DNA from: Planktothrix sp. PCC 11201
Lineage (GTDB): Bacteria > Cyanobacteriota > Cyanobacteriia > Cyanobacteriales > Microcoleaceae
Direction of reading: 5' to 3'
Assembly (NCBI RefSeq): GCF_900009135.1
Contig: NZ_LT797701.1
Span: 600,170 to 664,169, forward strand
Length of the DNA: 64,000 nucleotides
The notes beneath the pieces were generated by a model. The model was not told the DNA's origin. It did not search any database and was given only the letters and a program-made list of their open reading frames with translations. This document shows, one piece after another, positions 1 through 9,431 of the stretch (its first letter is position 1; every line of letters begins with the position of its first letter). The position numbers were made by a program, and so were the translations under genes.

Positions 1-50
1 TCCCCTGCTCCCCCTGCCTCCCCTGCCTCCCCTGCTCCCCCTGCTCCCAG
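1..50. repeat. C/T-rich low-complexity repeat downstream of fabH
   Basis: The first 50 bases are short units of the type CCCCTGC with variants CTCCCC and CCTCC. The same kind of run occurs at 25737-25776. It lies just past the fabH stop codon on the minus strand. It is non-coding as far as I can see. Confidence 0.7.
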
Positions 51-55
51 TACCC

Positions 56-1048
56 TTATCTCCCCCATTCAAACAAAGCCGCCCCCCAGGTTAGTCCTGC
101 GCCAAAACCGGAGGTCATAATCCGATCGCCCGGTTTAATTTTTCCCTCTCGCACCGCTTCATCAAGAGCTAAGGGAATCGAAGCCGCAGAAGTATTACCA
201 TATTTTGCTAAATTACTAATCACCTTTTCATGGGGAATATTTAATCGTTCTGCGACCGCATTTAAGATGCGTTGATTGGCTTGATGCAGAATTAACCAAT
301 CAATTTGATCAACGGTTAAATTTGCCCTAAATAATGCTTTTTCAATGACTTCTGGAACCTTTTTAACCGCAAATTTATAGATTTCTTGACCATTCATCGT
401 AATCGGATGATAGGTGCCTTGACCAATGGTAACACCGGGTACTATTTCCAGGGGTTGGGGTTGATAAGATAAATTTAAAGACTGATTTTGTCTGCCATCA
501 CTTCTAATTTCAAACCCTAAAAAGCGATCACGTTCATCCGCTTGTAAAACCACCGCCCCGGCTCCGTCCCCAAATAAAATACAGGTTCTGCGATCCGACC
601 AATCAACCCAACGAGAGAGGACATCCGCCCCAATTAAAAGAACATTTTGATAAACTCCAGTGCGAATAAATTGGGAGGCGGTGACTAACCCAAACACAAA
701 TCCCGAACAGGCCGCCGTCATATCAAAAGCCACCGCTTTGGTTGCACCCAGTTGAAATTGAATAAAACTGGCACTACCAAACAAATCATCGGCCGTTGAT
801 GTGGCTAAGATAATCAAATCAATATCCACCGGGTCAATGGCTGCCATGGCGATCGCATTTTGAGCCGCCGCTATTGCTAATTGACTCAACGAGGTATCAG
901 AATCAGCTAAACGTCGTTGAGAAATTCCGGTGCGGGAAGTAATCCATTCATCGGAGGTTTCGACCCGTTGAGAGAGTCCATAATTATCAAGTAAAACCGA
1001 GGGTGTAGCCGATCCGCAACCCGTAATTGCAATGCCTGTTGTTATCAT
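56..1048 (-). CDS. fabH: beta-ketoacyl-ACP synthase III
   Basis: FabH catalyses the first condensation of type II fatty-acid synthesis, joining an acyl-CoA primer to malonyl-ACP in the cytoplasm. The 330-residue product has the thiolase-fold triad: Cys114 in TAACSGF, His255 in LILHQAN and Asn285 in KYGNTSAAS. The C-terminal GFGAGLTWG loop is also typical. The reading frame is open 24 codons further upstream, but that extension is a hydrophobic stretch unlike the family; the ATG at 1048 starts the normal MITTGIAITG N-terminus and gives the usual length. plsX lies about 180 bases upstream on the same strand, the common plsX-fabH order, so the two are probably co-transcribed. Confidence 0.95.
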   Translation of the reverse strand: MITTGIAITGCGSATPSVLLDNYGLSQRVETSDEWITSRTGISQRRLADSDTSLSQLAIAAAQNAIAMAAIDPVDIDLIILATSTADDLFGSASFIQFQLGATKAVAFDMTAACSGFVFGLVTASQFIRTGVYQNVLLIGADVLSRWVDWSDRRTCILFGDGAGAVVLQADERDRFLGFEIRSDGRQNQSLNLSYQPQPLEIVPGVTIGQGTYHPITMNGQEIYKFAVKKVPEVIEKALFRANLTVDQIDWLILHQANQRILNAVAERLNIPHEKVISNLAKYGNTSAASIPLALDEAVREGKIKPGDRIMTSGFGAGLTWGAALFEWGR

Positions 1049-1227
1049 TGATGCTCTGTTCTTTGTCTTGATCTTAAAAATAGCGAGCAGTAACCAGGAA
1101 AAAGCTGAAAACAAGAACATTTTGCTGTTTTATAGCAGTCGTGGAAACACGGTTAGAACATGGACTAATGCCCAAACCGATAGGCTGCATCCAGTGTTCC
1201 GGTGTTCCCTATTCCCTGAAATAGAGA

Positions 1228-2271
1228 TTAACCACTGATCACCTTTTCATCCGGTTGCGGGTGTTTTTGATATTGGGATTGAATCCTTTCTAGGACTTGG
1301 TTATCGATCGCTTCTTTTGCCAAACGAACCGCATTCGCAATCGTTGCCGCTTTAGAAGATCCATGACTAATAATGCAAACCCCCGCCACCCCAAGGAGTA
1401 AGGCGCCCCCATGTTCAACATGATCCACCCGTTGTTTAAACCGCATTAAACTGGGTTTGAGCAGAGTAGTCCCTAATTTAGCCTGTAATCCCGATGTTAA
1501 TTCCTCCTTGAGCATTTGTAAAACCGCTTCTCCCACTCCTTCGGCAAATTTCAAAAGCACATTCCCCACGAAACCATCGCAGACAATCACATCAAATTTC
1601 CCCGTTAGGACATCCCGCCCTTCGGCGTTTCCGGCAAAGGCAATTTCAGGATGATTTTCTAGGAGTTGATAGGTGCGAATGGCTAGATCATTACCTTTAC
1701 AGGATTCTTCACCAATATTGAGTAACCCCACTTTGGGTTCAGATGTTCCCAGAACATAACGACTGTAAATCGTTCCCATCACGGCAAACTGTTCTAAAAA
1801 TTTAGGGCGACAATCGACATTTGCCCCCACATCTAACACCAGAACCGGGGAGTCGGGCCTCATGGTGGGTAAAACGGCTCCGATCGCCGGACGATCAATC
1901 CCCGGCAGACGTCCTAAACGCAACAGGGCTGAGGCCATGGCTGCACCGGAATGACCCGCCGAGACGACGGCATCGGCTTTTTTTTGCTTAACTAGATTCA
2001 TAGCCACGTTAATTGAAGCTTTGGGTTTGCGTTTTAAGGCTCCCAAGGCTTCTTCGTGCATTTCGATCGTGCCTTCAGCCGGAATAATTTGAGACAGAGG
2101 GAGCTTGCTATGGTGGTGTTTGAGGGCTGCTTCAATTTGATCGGGGTCGCCAACCAAAAAGACTTCCACATCCCATTTTTCCTGGGCCATTAGCGCTCCA
2201 GCAACGATTTCGGCGGGAGCATGATCTCCGCCCATAGCGTCAATTGCAATTCGTGCGCGAGTTGAACTCAT
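1228..2271 (-). CDS. plsX: phosphate acyltransferase PlsX
   Basis: PlsX converts acyl-ACP and phosphate into acyl-phosphate, the acyl donor for PlsY in phosphatidic acid synthesis. The 347-residue product starts with the typical ARIAIDAMGGDHAP segment. It also contains VSAGHSGAAM, LDVGANVDCRP, NIGEESCKGN and a CDGFVGNVLLK segment, all hallmarks of the family. The start is an ATG at 2271 and the length is normal. It lies upstream of fabH on the same strand, linking chain initiation with membrane phospholipid supply. Its 5' side faces the divergent carboxypeptidase gene, so the roughly 170 bases between them must hold both promoters. Confidence 0.95.
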   Translation of the reverse strand: MSSTRARIAIDAMGGDHAPAEIVAGALMAQEKWDVEVFLVGDPDQIEAALKHHHSKLPLSQIIPAEGTIEMHEEALGALKRKPKASINVAMNLVKQKKADAVVSAGHSGAAMASALLRLGRLPGIDRPAIGAVLPTMRPDSPVLVLDVGANVDCRPKFLEQFAVMGTIYSRYVLGTSEPKVGLLNIGEESCKGNDLAIRTYQLLENHPEIAFAGNAEGRDVLTGKFDVIVCDGFVGNVLLKFAEGVGEAVLQMLKEELTSGLQAKLGTTLLKPSLMRFKQRVDHVEHGGALLLGVAGVCIISHGSSKAATIANAVRLAKEAIDNQVLERIQSQYQKHPQPDEKVISG

Positions 2272-2370
2272 TGACCAACTTTTGAGAAACCTTCAGGATT
2301 TTACCAAAAAAACGGCTCTAAAGCCCTGTCTTTTCCTCGCTTATGCGGGGGATGGCTTTTTAATTGGCGT

Positions 2371-2389
2371 GATCAAGTCAATCTTGATC
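2371..2389. promoter_or_regulatory. inverted repeat between plsX and the divergent carboxypeptidase gene
   Basis: GATCAAG at 2371 and CTTGATC ending at 2389 are perfect 7-base arms separated by 5 bases. A weaker hairpin with outer arms AAAGCC (2320) and GGCTTTTT (2354) lies beside it. The position between two divergent genes suits an operator, but no regulator is identified. Confidence 0.3.
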
Positions 2390-2441
2390 TGGCACTGGTA
2401 CGATCAATCTGGGTTTATTTGATAGTGTTTAGCGATTTACA

Positions 2442-3752
2442 ATGATTGATATTCTGAGTTCGGGATTAGTTAGTGTTTGGTTGCAAATGGCGGGGATGGA
2501 TCGGGCGGGACTCAATACTTCTGTATTGGAGAATTTGGAAACGGAGTTATCCCAGGTGGTGTTTCCCCAACAGCCTGATCCCGTGGCGGAAGCGGTGGTG
2601 CAGCAATATTTGAATCGGTTAGCGGCTAAGGGACTTTCTAAGGATGTCCAAGGGGTTTGGGTTCAGTCAAGTTGGGTTCCTTTGGCAAAGAATTCCGGGA
2701 CTACACCCCTGCCTGCGGCTTCTCTAACGAAGATAGCCACTTCTTTGGCTTGTTTACAGGTTTTTCCCCCTGAACATCGGTTTGAGACGATTATAGGGGT
2801 GACTGGGCCGATTGTTGGGGGTGTGGTACAGGGGGATTTAGTAGTTACGGGAAATGGTGATCCGTTTTTTATTTGGGAAGAAGCGATCGCTTTGGGAAAT
2901 AGTTTAAATCAAATGGGAATTCGTGGGGTCGCGGGGAATTTAATTATTACGGATCGTTTTTATATGAATTATGAAGTTGAGCCGCTGAAAGTGGGTCAAT
3001 TATTAAAAGAGGCATTCAATTCTCAATCTTGGAAGGAAGAAATTATTGGTCAGCATTCTCGGATGGCACCCGGAACAGCTAAACCTCAAGTTGTGATTTC
3101 AGGAAATATTATTGCTCAACCTGGGGCGGTAAATTCAACCCCAATTATTCGTCATCAGTCTTTGGCTTTAGTTGAAATTATCAAACAAATGAATATTTAT
3201 AGTAATAATCTCATGGCTGAAATTTTAGCTGCCAATATAGGCGGGGCTGCGAATGTTAGACAATTAGCATCACAAGCGGCGGGAGTTCCTATCGATGAAA
3301 TTCGGTTAATTAATGGTTCGGGTTTAGAACCGGAAAATCAAATTTCTCCCAGGGCAGTTGTAGGAATGTTTATGGCCTTAGCCCGATATTTACAAGATAC
3401 AAATATTACCGTTGCTGATTTATTTCCGATTGCCGGGATAGACACTCAAGGTACATTAGAAGATCGCAAAATTCCCGTTTCTACTCCAGTGAAAACTGGA
3501 ACTTTATCGGATGTGAGTGCGTTAGCGGGTGTTCTACCAACCCGTGACCGAGGTTTAGTTTGGTTTGCTATTATTAATCGGGGAACGGATTTAGATGGGT
3601 TAAGGGCGGATCAGGATTTATTATTACAGCAATTGTTGAGTAAATGGGGTTCTCCTGATAGCTTGCCAGAATTAATTCAACCTCATATTGATGGTCGTCG
3701 TCCGGGGATTGGTGATCCAAATCGCAATCAGATCTTAGTACAAACACCTTAA
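2442..3752 (+). CDS. D-alanyl-D-alanine carboxypeptidase, PBP4/DacB (peptidase S13) family
   Basis: This is a penicillin-binding protein of the S13 family, which trims or cleaves D-Ala-D-Ala peptides of peptidoglycan in the periplasm. The three active-site motifs are present in order: SxxK (SLTK) with Ser94, SxN (SNN) at 253-255 and KTG at 350-352. The segment INGSGLEPENQISPR before KTG is typical of the family. The length of 436 residues is normal. No convincing signal peptide is visible at the N-terminus, which is mildly odd for a periplasmic enzyme; an upstream alternative start was not found. It is transcribed away from plsX. Confidence 0.85.
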   Translation: MIDILSSGLVSVWLQMAGMDRAGLNTSVLENLETELSQVVFPQQPDPVAEAVVQQYLNRLAAKGLSKDVQGVWVQSSWVPLAKNSGTTPLPAASLTKIATSLACLQVFPPEHRFETIIGVTGPIVGGVVQGDLVVTGNGDPFFIWEEAIALGNSLNQMGIRGVAGNLIITDRFYMNYEVEPLKVGQLLKEAFNSQSWKEEIIGQHSRMAPGTAKPQVVISGNIIAQPGAVNSTPIIRHQSLALVEIIKQMNIYSNNLMAEILAANIGGAANVRQLASQAAGVPIDEIRLINGSGLEPENQISPRAVVGMFMALARYLQDTNITVADLFPIAGIDTQGTLEDRKIPVSTPVKTGTLSDVSALAGVLPTRDRGLVWFAIINRGTDLDGLRADQDLLLQQLLSKWGSPDSLPELIQPHIDGRRPGIGDPNRNQILVQTP

Positions 3753-3874
3753 TTTTTCCTCGTTCTAATGGTCTGCATTGGAATGCTAATTTTGAGGCTC
3801 TGCCTCAAATTATATCAGGAGGCAGAGCCTCCTTAATATCATTTCTAGGTAGAACCTAGAAACGAGGGAAAAAT
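3753..3874. repeat. composite palindromic repeat element
   Basis: The outer arms TTTTTCCTCGTT (3753 on) and AACGAGGGAAAAA (3861-3873) are complementary apart from one mismatch or gap. Inside are perfect 13-base arms at 3794-3806 and 3819-3831 (GAGGCTCTGCCTC) and an 8-base pair at 3843-3850 and 3854-3861 (TTCTAGGT). The element sits directly at the end of the carboxypeptidase gene and could act as a transcription terminator. A decayed relative of the right arm is at 21324-21339. Confidence 0.75.
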
Positions 3875-3946
3875 CGTCCCAACGTATTCGGTAACATCTG
3901 TAAATCAATTAGGATTAATTTATTTCATAAACTTCCTATAAAAAAT

Positions 3947-4582
3947 TTATAAGAAGTTTTTCCAATTTTCACCATACTTGATAAAAGCAGCTTTCCATCC
4001 ACTCGGAGGAGGCCAATCTACACCTATTATTTCTAGGTCTTTTCTTGTCCATCCTCCTTTAGAAGTTTGCAAAGAATTAACTAATTTTTCTCTAGCTTCT
4101 GGAGTAATAGGAAGTTCTAATTTTTTTTGTTTTTCTACTAATTGTGAAGGAATTTTATCAGGATTTACTTTTTTAGTGTTTTCTGTCTCAGGATTTCTTG
4201 ACCACGAATATAATCCTGTTTCTTGATCGAATGTAAAGTGAATTCCTTTAGCTTTTAACCGCTTGCGATGGCTATGGTTATAGACTCCAAAATAAACGCA
4301 AGTAAGATAAATATCTTTTAAATCATTCAAATATTGATTATCAACTATTTCTTCTGAGGGAATAATTTCAAAAACTTGGAAAACAAAATTTTCTTTGCCA
4401 TACTTAATAACATCTTTAACTAGGTATCGATTGCCAGGATTGCCATTATTTTCAAAAGCACGAGCATGATTTTTATAAGCATTATATAAATTGGCTGTTT
4501 GACCGATATAAAATTTTTTTGTCAATTGATTAATAATTCCATAAATTCCGGGTTGACGAGGAATTTTGTGTTGAGGACTCAT
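3947..4582 (-). CDS. GIY-YIG nuclease-domain protein
   Basis: Residues 10-100 form a GIY-YIG catalytic domain. GIYGII and FYIGQT give the name-giving motifs, and a VIKYGKENFVFQVFEI stretch with a conserved Glu follows. Such domains cut one DNA strand and occur in homing endonucleases, repair enzymes and solitary accessory proteins. The C-terminal part ends with a region (KDLEIIGVDWPPPSGW) that looks like a short DNA-binding tail. The product of 211 residues is much shorter than UvrC, so it is a stand-alone member. It sits alone between two intergenic gaps and is likely an accessory gene. Its role is unknown. Confidence 0.8.
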   Translation of the reverse strand: MSPQHKIPRQPGIYGIINQLTKKFYIGQTANLYNAYKNHARAFENNGNPGNRYLVKDVIKYGKENFVFQVFEIIPSEEIVDNQYLNDLKDIYLTCVYFGVYNHSHRKRLKAKGIHFTFDQETGLYSWSRNPETENTKKVNPDKIPSQLVEKQKKLELPITPEAREKLVNSLQTSKGGWTRKDLEIIGVDWPPPSGWKAAFIKYGENWKNFL

Positions 4583-4834
4583 TGTTAAATAGCTTTAATC
4601 TATACCTACAAGAATAATAATAACTTAAAAAGTGGCTTTAGTGGGTTTAAACTGATCAGTATTGATTATGTAAAATGGTACATTTCTGTTAAATTCATTT
4701 CTTGCCTGGAGGATATAGAAAAAATTGAATCAATCTAATTATAGCAAAATAATTAAATTTTGTATCAAAAGACGTAAGGATTTTTCTAAAATATGCTAAA
4801 CTTGTTTATATTGTGAATACTTATCTCTGATAGT

Positions 4835-5491
4835 ATGGTATCCTCCTTAATAAATCTACCGTTAGAAAACGGTGATCAATTGACTCGGATTGAATTTGAA
4901 CGTCGTTGTGCAGCGATGTCTGATGTAAAAAAAGCAGAATTAATTGAAGGAATTGTCTATATGGCGGCTGCATTACGTTACAAAAGTCATGGAAAACCCC
5001 ATGCTTCTATTATGACTTGGTTGGGAACTTATGAAGCCGCAACACCAGGCGTCGGTTTAGCAGATAATACAACTGTTCGTCTGGATAATGATAATGAACT
5101 TCAACCGGATGCTTTATTAAGAATTGAACAGGGGGGACAATCTATAATTAGTGAAGATGATTATGTCGAAGGTGCGCCGGAATTAATTGTTGAAATTGCC
5201 GCTTCTAGTGCTTCTATTGACTATCATCAAAAGTTAAAGGTTTATCGTCGTAATCATGTCCAAGAATATTTAATTTGGCGAGTTTATGAACAACAATTAG
5301 ACTGGTTTAGATTAAGAGAAGGACAATATATTAAACTTTTAGCAGATTCAGAAGGCATCCTAAAAAGTGAAATATTTCCGGGTTTATGGTTAGATGAACA
5401 ATCATTATTAACTGGAAATATGGCGCAGGTTTTAACTATATTACAACAGGGAATTGCTACTGTTGATCATCAAGATTTCATTAAAAGTTAA
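4835..5491 (+). CDS. Uma2 family (DUF820) putative endonuclease
   Basis: The 218-residue protein has the PD-(D/E)xK-like core of the Uma2 family, which is greatly expanded in cyanobacteria and of unknown biological role. Recognisable pieces are AELIEGIVYM near residue 30, LQPDALLRI near 90, the core strand ELIVEIAASSAS near 125, and a YLIWRVYEQQLDWFRL segment. The ATG at 4835 follows a 250-base gap in which I see nothing else. Two further intact members and one broken copy occur in this window, so gene-family turnover is active here. Confidence 0.85.
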   Translation: MVSSLINLPLENGDQLTRIEFERRCAAMSDVKKAELIEGIVYMAAALRYKSHGKPHASIMTWLGTYEAATPGVGLADNTTVRLDNDNELQPDALLRIEQGGQSIISEDDYVEGAPELIVEIAASSASIDYHQKLKVYRRNHVQEYLIWRVYEQQLDWFRLREGQYIKLLADSEGILKSEIFPGLWLDEQSLLTGNMAQVLTILQQGIATVDHQDFIKS

Positions 5492-5617
5492 TCTAATAAA
5501 AAATAATTGCAGTGCGAATTGCCATCAAATTTTAGTACAAACCCTTGCACCGTCTTAATCAGATATTCTTAATTTTAATAGTAGTTATCCCACATCTAAC
5601 AAGTTACTCACTGTAAA

Positions 5618-6739
5618 ATGCCAATTCGAGTTCTCCTAGTTGAAGATTCCGCCGTTGCTTTAATTATTCTGAAACGAATTTTATCGACATCTCCAGACAT
5701 TACTATTGTGGGAACTGCTCGAACAGGTAAGGAAGCATTAACATTAGTTCCCACTGTCCAACCGGATGTTGTTTGTACAGATTTTCATATGCCCCAAATG
5801 AACGGACTGGAATTTATCCAGGAAGTCATGGTACTTTATCCTCGTCCGATTTTGGTGATCAGCGCTTCGGTTCAATCCGATGATACTCAAAATGTTTTTC
5901 AACTGTTAAATGCTGGGGCCGTTGATGTATTTCCTAAACCGAAAACGGGTTTAGCCTCCGATTATGAATTGATCGGACAGGAATTAATTCAAAAAATCAA
6001 AGTGCTTGCGGGTGTCAAAGTTTTTACTAAACATCGTAAATCCCAACCCAATGTCAGCAATAACTATTTGTCGATCACCTCACCTCCACTAATCAGTAAA
6101 ACTCTTTTGTCCTCACCCCAGCCCAAAGTTGTAGTAGAACCCTCAAGGGTTTTCGGTGCATCTTCTCAAACAATTAAAATTCTGGCAATTGGTGCTTCTA
6201 CGGGTGGCCCCCAAGCTTTACATACAATTTTGACACAATTTCCCAGTAATTTTCCCGTTCCTATTGTTTGTGTTCAGCATATTAGTGAAGGATTTCTGCC
6301 CGGGTTAGTCAGTTGGTTAAATGGGGAATGTCATTTATCCATTAAAATCGCCATGGTCGGTGAACTTCCCCAGGCGGGATCGGTTTATTTTGCCCCAGAC
6401 GGACACCATTTAGAATTTAGCCATACGGGTCGCTTTGCCTATTCTAATGCCCCTCCACTGGCGGGTCATCGTCCGGCGGTGACAACTACTTTAAAGTCTG
6501 TTGCTGACTGTTATGGAGCCAGTGCGATGGGAGTTTTGTTAACCGGAATGGGCCGGGATGGAGCCGATGGAATGAAAGCTATTTCCGATCAGGGTGGATT
6601 AACGATTGCCCAAAATCAGGATAGTTGTGTAGTCTTTGGAATGCCCGCAGAGGCGATCGCTTTAGGGGCAGCCCAACATATTCTATCGGTCAATGATATT
6701 GCTCCTTTTATTCTTAATCGGGTGAAGGGGTTAATTTAA
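5618..6739 (+). CDS. cheB: chemotaxis response regulator protein-glutamate methylesterase
   Basis: CheB removes methyl groups from (or deamidates) chemoreceptors, and its activity is raised by phosphorylation of its receiver domain. Residues 1-120 are a receiver domain with phospho-acceptor Asp55 (VCTDFHMPQ) and conserved Lys107. After a variable linker, residues 185-365 are the methylesterase domain with the triad Ser194 (GASTGGPQ), His221 (VQHISEGF) and Asp314 (GMGRDGADG). Length 373 is normal. No cheA, cheR, cheW or receptor gene is adjacent, so it works with partners encoded elsewhere, for example for twitching, gliding or phototaxis. A FecR-domain gene follows 54 bases downstream. Confidence 0.93.
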   Translation: MPIRVLLVEDSAVALIILKRILSTSPDITIVGTARTGKEALTLVPTVQPDVVCTDFHMPQMNGLEFIQEVMVLYPRPILVISASVQSDDTQNVFQLLNAGAVDVFPKPKTGLASDYELIGQELIQKIKVLAGVKVFTKHRKSQPNVSNNYLSITSPPLISKTLLSSPQPKVVVEPSRVFGASSQTIKILAIGASTGGPQALHTILTQFPSNFPVPIVCVQHISEGFLPGLVSWLNGECHLSIKIAMVGELPQAGSVYFAPDGHHLEFSHTGRFAYSNAPPLAGHRPAVTTTLKSVADCYGASAMGVLLTGMGRDGADGMKAISDQGGLTIAQNQDSCVVFGMPAEAIALGAAQHILSVNDIAPFILNRVKGLI

Positions 6740-6793
6740 AGGCTATGGATGGTTGACTAAAAGTAATGTATTTTTGAATCAAGGACTAGAAAA

Positions 6794-7543
6794 ATGAAGT
6801 TCAAGTTGGATTTAAAACCAGAAGTTAATCATCATAATCGGCTGTTAGAGCTATGCAAAATTGTGAGCTTAATTGGAGGACTTTATTTAGTTAATTTTCC
6901 AGCTTTAGCGCAAATTAATCTGGCTATTTTGACGGATATTATTGGTAATAATAATCAAGTATTTATTGAAGATCAAGTGGCTGAAGTCAACGAAAAAGCG
7001 ACATTAGGACAGGAAATTAGAACCGAAAAAGCCCGCGCTCAAATTGATTTTAATACGGGTGCTAATGGCAGAATGGGAGAAAATTCTAAGATTACGGTTG
7101 GTCAATGTGCGGAAGTCCAAGAAGGGGTTTTAATTGCTTCTGGCCCTGCTAATGGTTGTATTTTAGGGTTTGCCACCGGAGTTCAAGGGACAACTTATGT
7201 GTTAAATGTCGATAAAAATAATCAAACCAATGTTAGTACGGGAACGATTCGGGTTTTAGAAGGTAAAATTAAATTATTATCAAAAAATGATCTGAATAAT
7301 CCTAACCCGCTCACTATTGAAGCCGGACAAAAAGTTTCCAGTTTAACGCCTGATTTAACCTTGTCCCAAATTTCGATTGAAAAAATGACGAAACAAGAAT
7401 ATGAGGCAATCATTATAGGGCCATTATTCCAAGGGTTTAAAACTCCTCTGCTCCATCAAGATAAAATTAACGATGTTTGTAAAGTCCTCTATGGTAACTG
7501 TCGCCAGGTAGGAGGAGAGAAACCCGTACGAGGGTTATGGTAA
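6794..7543 (+). CDS. FecR-domain secreted protein
   Basis: The N-terminus has a charged start, a hydrophobic run (IVSLIGGLYLVNF) and an ALA-Q cleavage site near residue 39, so the protein is exported. The next 150 residues resemble the FecR beta-domain: ATLGQEIRTEKARAQIDF, LGFATGVQGTTYVLN and TGTIRVLEGKIKL. In Gram-negative iron systems FecR transmits a signal to an anti-sigma factor. Stand-alone secreted FecR-domain proteins in cyanobacteria lack that context and their role is unknown. It follows cheB closely on the same strand and could be co-transcribed. Confidence 0.75.
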   Translation: MKFKLDLKPEVNHHNRLLELCKIVSLIGGLYLVNFPALAQINLAILTDIIGNNNQVFIEDQVAEVNEKATLGQEIRTEKARAQIDFNTGANGRMGENSKITVGQCAEVQEGVLIASGPANGCILGFATGVQGTTYVLNVDKNNQTNVSTGTIRVLEGKIKLLSKNDLNNPNPLTIEAGQKVSSLTPDLTLSQISIEKMTKQEYEAIIIGPLFQGFKTPLLHQDKINDVCKVLYGNCRQVGGEKPVRGLW

Positions 7544-7547
7544 GAAT

Positions 7548-7607
7548 CAGTTATCAGTTAACAGTTAACAGTTATCAGTTAACAGTTAACTAACAACTGT
7601 TAACTGA
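7548..7607. repeat. 21-bp tandem repeat plus inverted copy between converging genes
   Basis: The 21-base unit CAGTTATCAGTTAACAGTTA-A occurs twice in tandem (7548-7568, 7569-7589), then an inverted partial copy AACTGTTAACTG follows. The whole can fold into hairpins and lies between two convergent genes, so it may act as a two-way terminator. Repeats of this TTAACAGTT type are common in filamentous cyanobacteria. Confidence 0.75.
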
Positions 7608-9092
7608 TTAATCCATTTCCTGTTGTAATACATTGGCGATCGCTTGTTTGGCTGTTTCGTTGAATTCTCGAATATTCACCCGATTTAATAATACAATTGC
7701 CAGAATCATACCAACAGCTTGTACCGCAAAAACTGAACCATAGGCTAGGAAAGGAACCTGAAATATTGCCCGTCCTAAATCTAAAATAGCTCCCCCTAAA
7801 ACCGTGGCTAACCCCCGCGCCATGGCCTGTGCCAAACCCCAGGCTCCAATAAACGTTCCGGCAGTTTCAGCTAAGGTTAAATCTAACATTAAATTAATCG
7901 CCCCTGCCGTCAAAATACCCGAATTTAAACCAAACAATAATAACGCTCCTTTTAAAAATCCAGCATTAGCATAAAAACCCGCCACAATAAAAAACAATAA
8001 ACAAATTGCGACTCCAACACACCCAATTTTGACCGTATTTTTTTTACCAAACCGAGGAATAATTAAAAATCCCGTTGAGGCAATCCCAATTAAAGTTCCG
8101 ATGCCAAAAAACGCATTTAATTTGGTGGTTTCAGAGACACACATTCCAAACACTTCACCGCCATAGGGTTCTAATACAGCATCCTGCATAAATAAACTAA
8201 CAGTCATCACCAATAAAAAGCTAAAAAATAATCCGGTTTGTCGGCTGGCGGTGAGAACTTTAAGGGCACGACTAAAGGTAATTTGATCTTCTCGTTCAAC
8301 AATAATTGAGCGCAATTTGTAGCGAGAAAACTTGCGTTCAATACCAATTGTTGCCAGAAAAGATAAACCAATGACTATTAATGGGATAACAATAAATAAC
8401 AGATTAACAGAGGTTTGTAATTGGGTTAAATTTGTAGTGGTTGGTGTGGTGATGGGATTATCAACTAAAAGATCTGCACCACAGAGTTCGGGACGATGGA
8501 GAATTTTAGAACTAATAATCGCCCCAATCACAATTCCTACCATTAGCATTGACCAAACAATACTGACTAATTTAGAGCGATTATTTTCATCGGAAATATC
8601 AAATAATAGGGCAGTAAAGGGGGTGGAACTCGCGCTTAAAGCTAAACCATATCCGGCAAAAATTAATGCCAATAAACCCGCCCATAAATAGGCAATCCCA
8701 TTGAATCCATTGCTTTGAATACTTGCACCTAATGGCCAAACTACTTGCAGGGCTAAAAATGCCATACTGGTAAATAAAATTAACCCAATCCAAACATAAC
8801 TACTGCGATGATATCCCCATAGGGGTTTTGCATCGGACATCTGACCAAACCATACCCTAGCAGGAGAAACAAATTGGTGCATAGCGATCGCCCCTGCTGC
8901 CACCAGCGCCGGAACTTTTAACTCATCAATCATGATCCGGTTAATTACCCCCAGGGTCAACAAAGACATAATCCCTAACCCCATTTGAAACAGACCTAAC
9001 CGAAACATGGTCAATACGTTAATCGAAGGTAGGGGTTGAGCATTCAGGGTATCGGTAGAGGGCAATTGATCCGAGGAATCACTACTTTTCAT
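7608..9092 (-). CDS. BCD-family (PucC-like) MFS transporter
   Basis: The 494-residue integral membrane protein has about 12 predicted hydrophobic segments and the N-terminal signature of the bacteriochlorophyll-delivery family: FRLGLFQMGLG, VINRIMIDELKVPA and SPARVWFGQMSDA. In purple bacteria PucC helps assemble light-harvesting antennae. Cyanobacterial homologues are thought to handle chlorophylls or related pigments in the thylakoid or plasma membrane, but the substrate is not established. The length matches the family. It is transcribed alone, away from the CNB-domain gene. Confidence 0.85.
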   Translation of the reverse strand: MKSSDSSDQLPSTDTLNAQPLPSINVLTMFRLGLFQMGLGIMSLLTLGVINRIMIDELKVPALVAAGAIAMHQFVSPARVWFGQMSDAKPLWGYHRSSYVWIGLILFTSMAFLALQVVWPLGASIQSNGFNGIAYLWAGLLALIFAGYGLALSASSTPFTALLFDISDENNRSKLVSIVWSMLMVGIVIGAIISSKILHRPELCGADLLVDNPITTPTTTNLTQLQTSVNLLFIVIPLIVIGLSFLATIGIERKFSRYKLRSIIVEREDQITFSRALKVLTASRQTGLFFSFLLVMTVSLFMQDAVLEPYGGEVFGMCVSETTKLNAFFGIGTLIGIASTGFLIIPRFGKKNTVKIGCVGVAICLLFFIVAGFYANAGFLKGALLLFGLNSGILTAGAINLMLDLTLAETAGTFIGAWGLAQAMARGLATVLGGAILDLGRAIFQVPFLAYGSVFAVQAVGMILAIVLLNRVNIREFNETAKQAIANVLQQEMD

Positions 9093-9431
9093 AGAATATG
9101 AGTTGGTACAACAAAAGGGGAAAACTAATCTTTGACAATTCCGATTAAAGTTTAGACAAAACTCTAATCTAAGATTATAATGGAACGGATTCTTCTTTAG
9201 ACCGTTTAAGGGAATTTATGGCTATTTCTCCGATTCACAAGACCTTAGATATCAGAAGATGTGCCATAAATTTATTATCTGATAGTCGCGATCTAGGGAA
9301 AGTAATGATAGAATTGTTCCGTGGGATTATCTCGCGTTACCTTAACATTTTATGTTAAGTGGGCAGACTATTTTCTGAGAAAAAACGGGTTGTATCTACT
9401 TCATAAAAGACACTATAAATATCATTAAAAA
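9093..9431. other. intergenic region with a perfect palindrome upstream of the CNB gene
   Basis: This 339-base gap separates the divergent PucC-like and CNB-domain genes. I see no gene in it. At 9341-9359 there is a perfect inverted repeat, CTTAACAT-TTT-ATGTTAAG, about 70 bases before the CNB start, suited to be an operator. The rest is AT-rich promoter-like sequence without a clear further motif. Confidence 0.5.

Noticed and set aside
1032-1238. Short plus-strand frame overlapping the fabH start
   Set aside because: No ribosome-binding site or family resemblance; the region is the promoter side of fabH.
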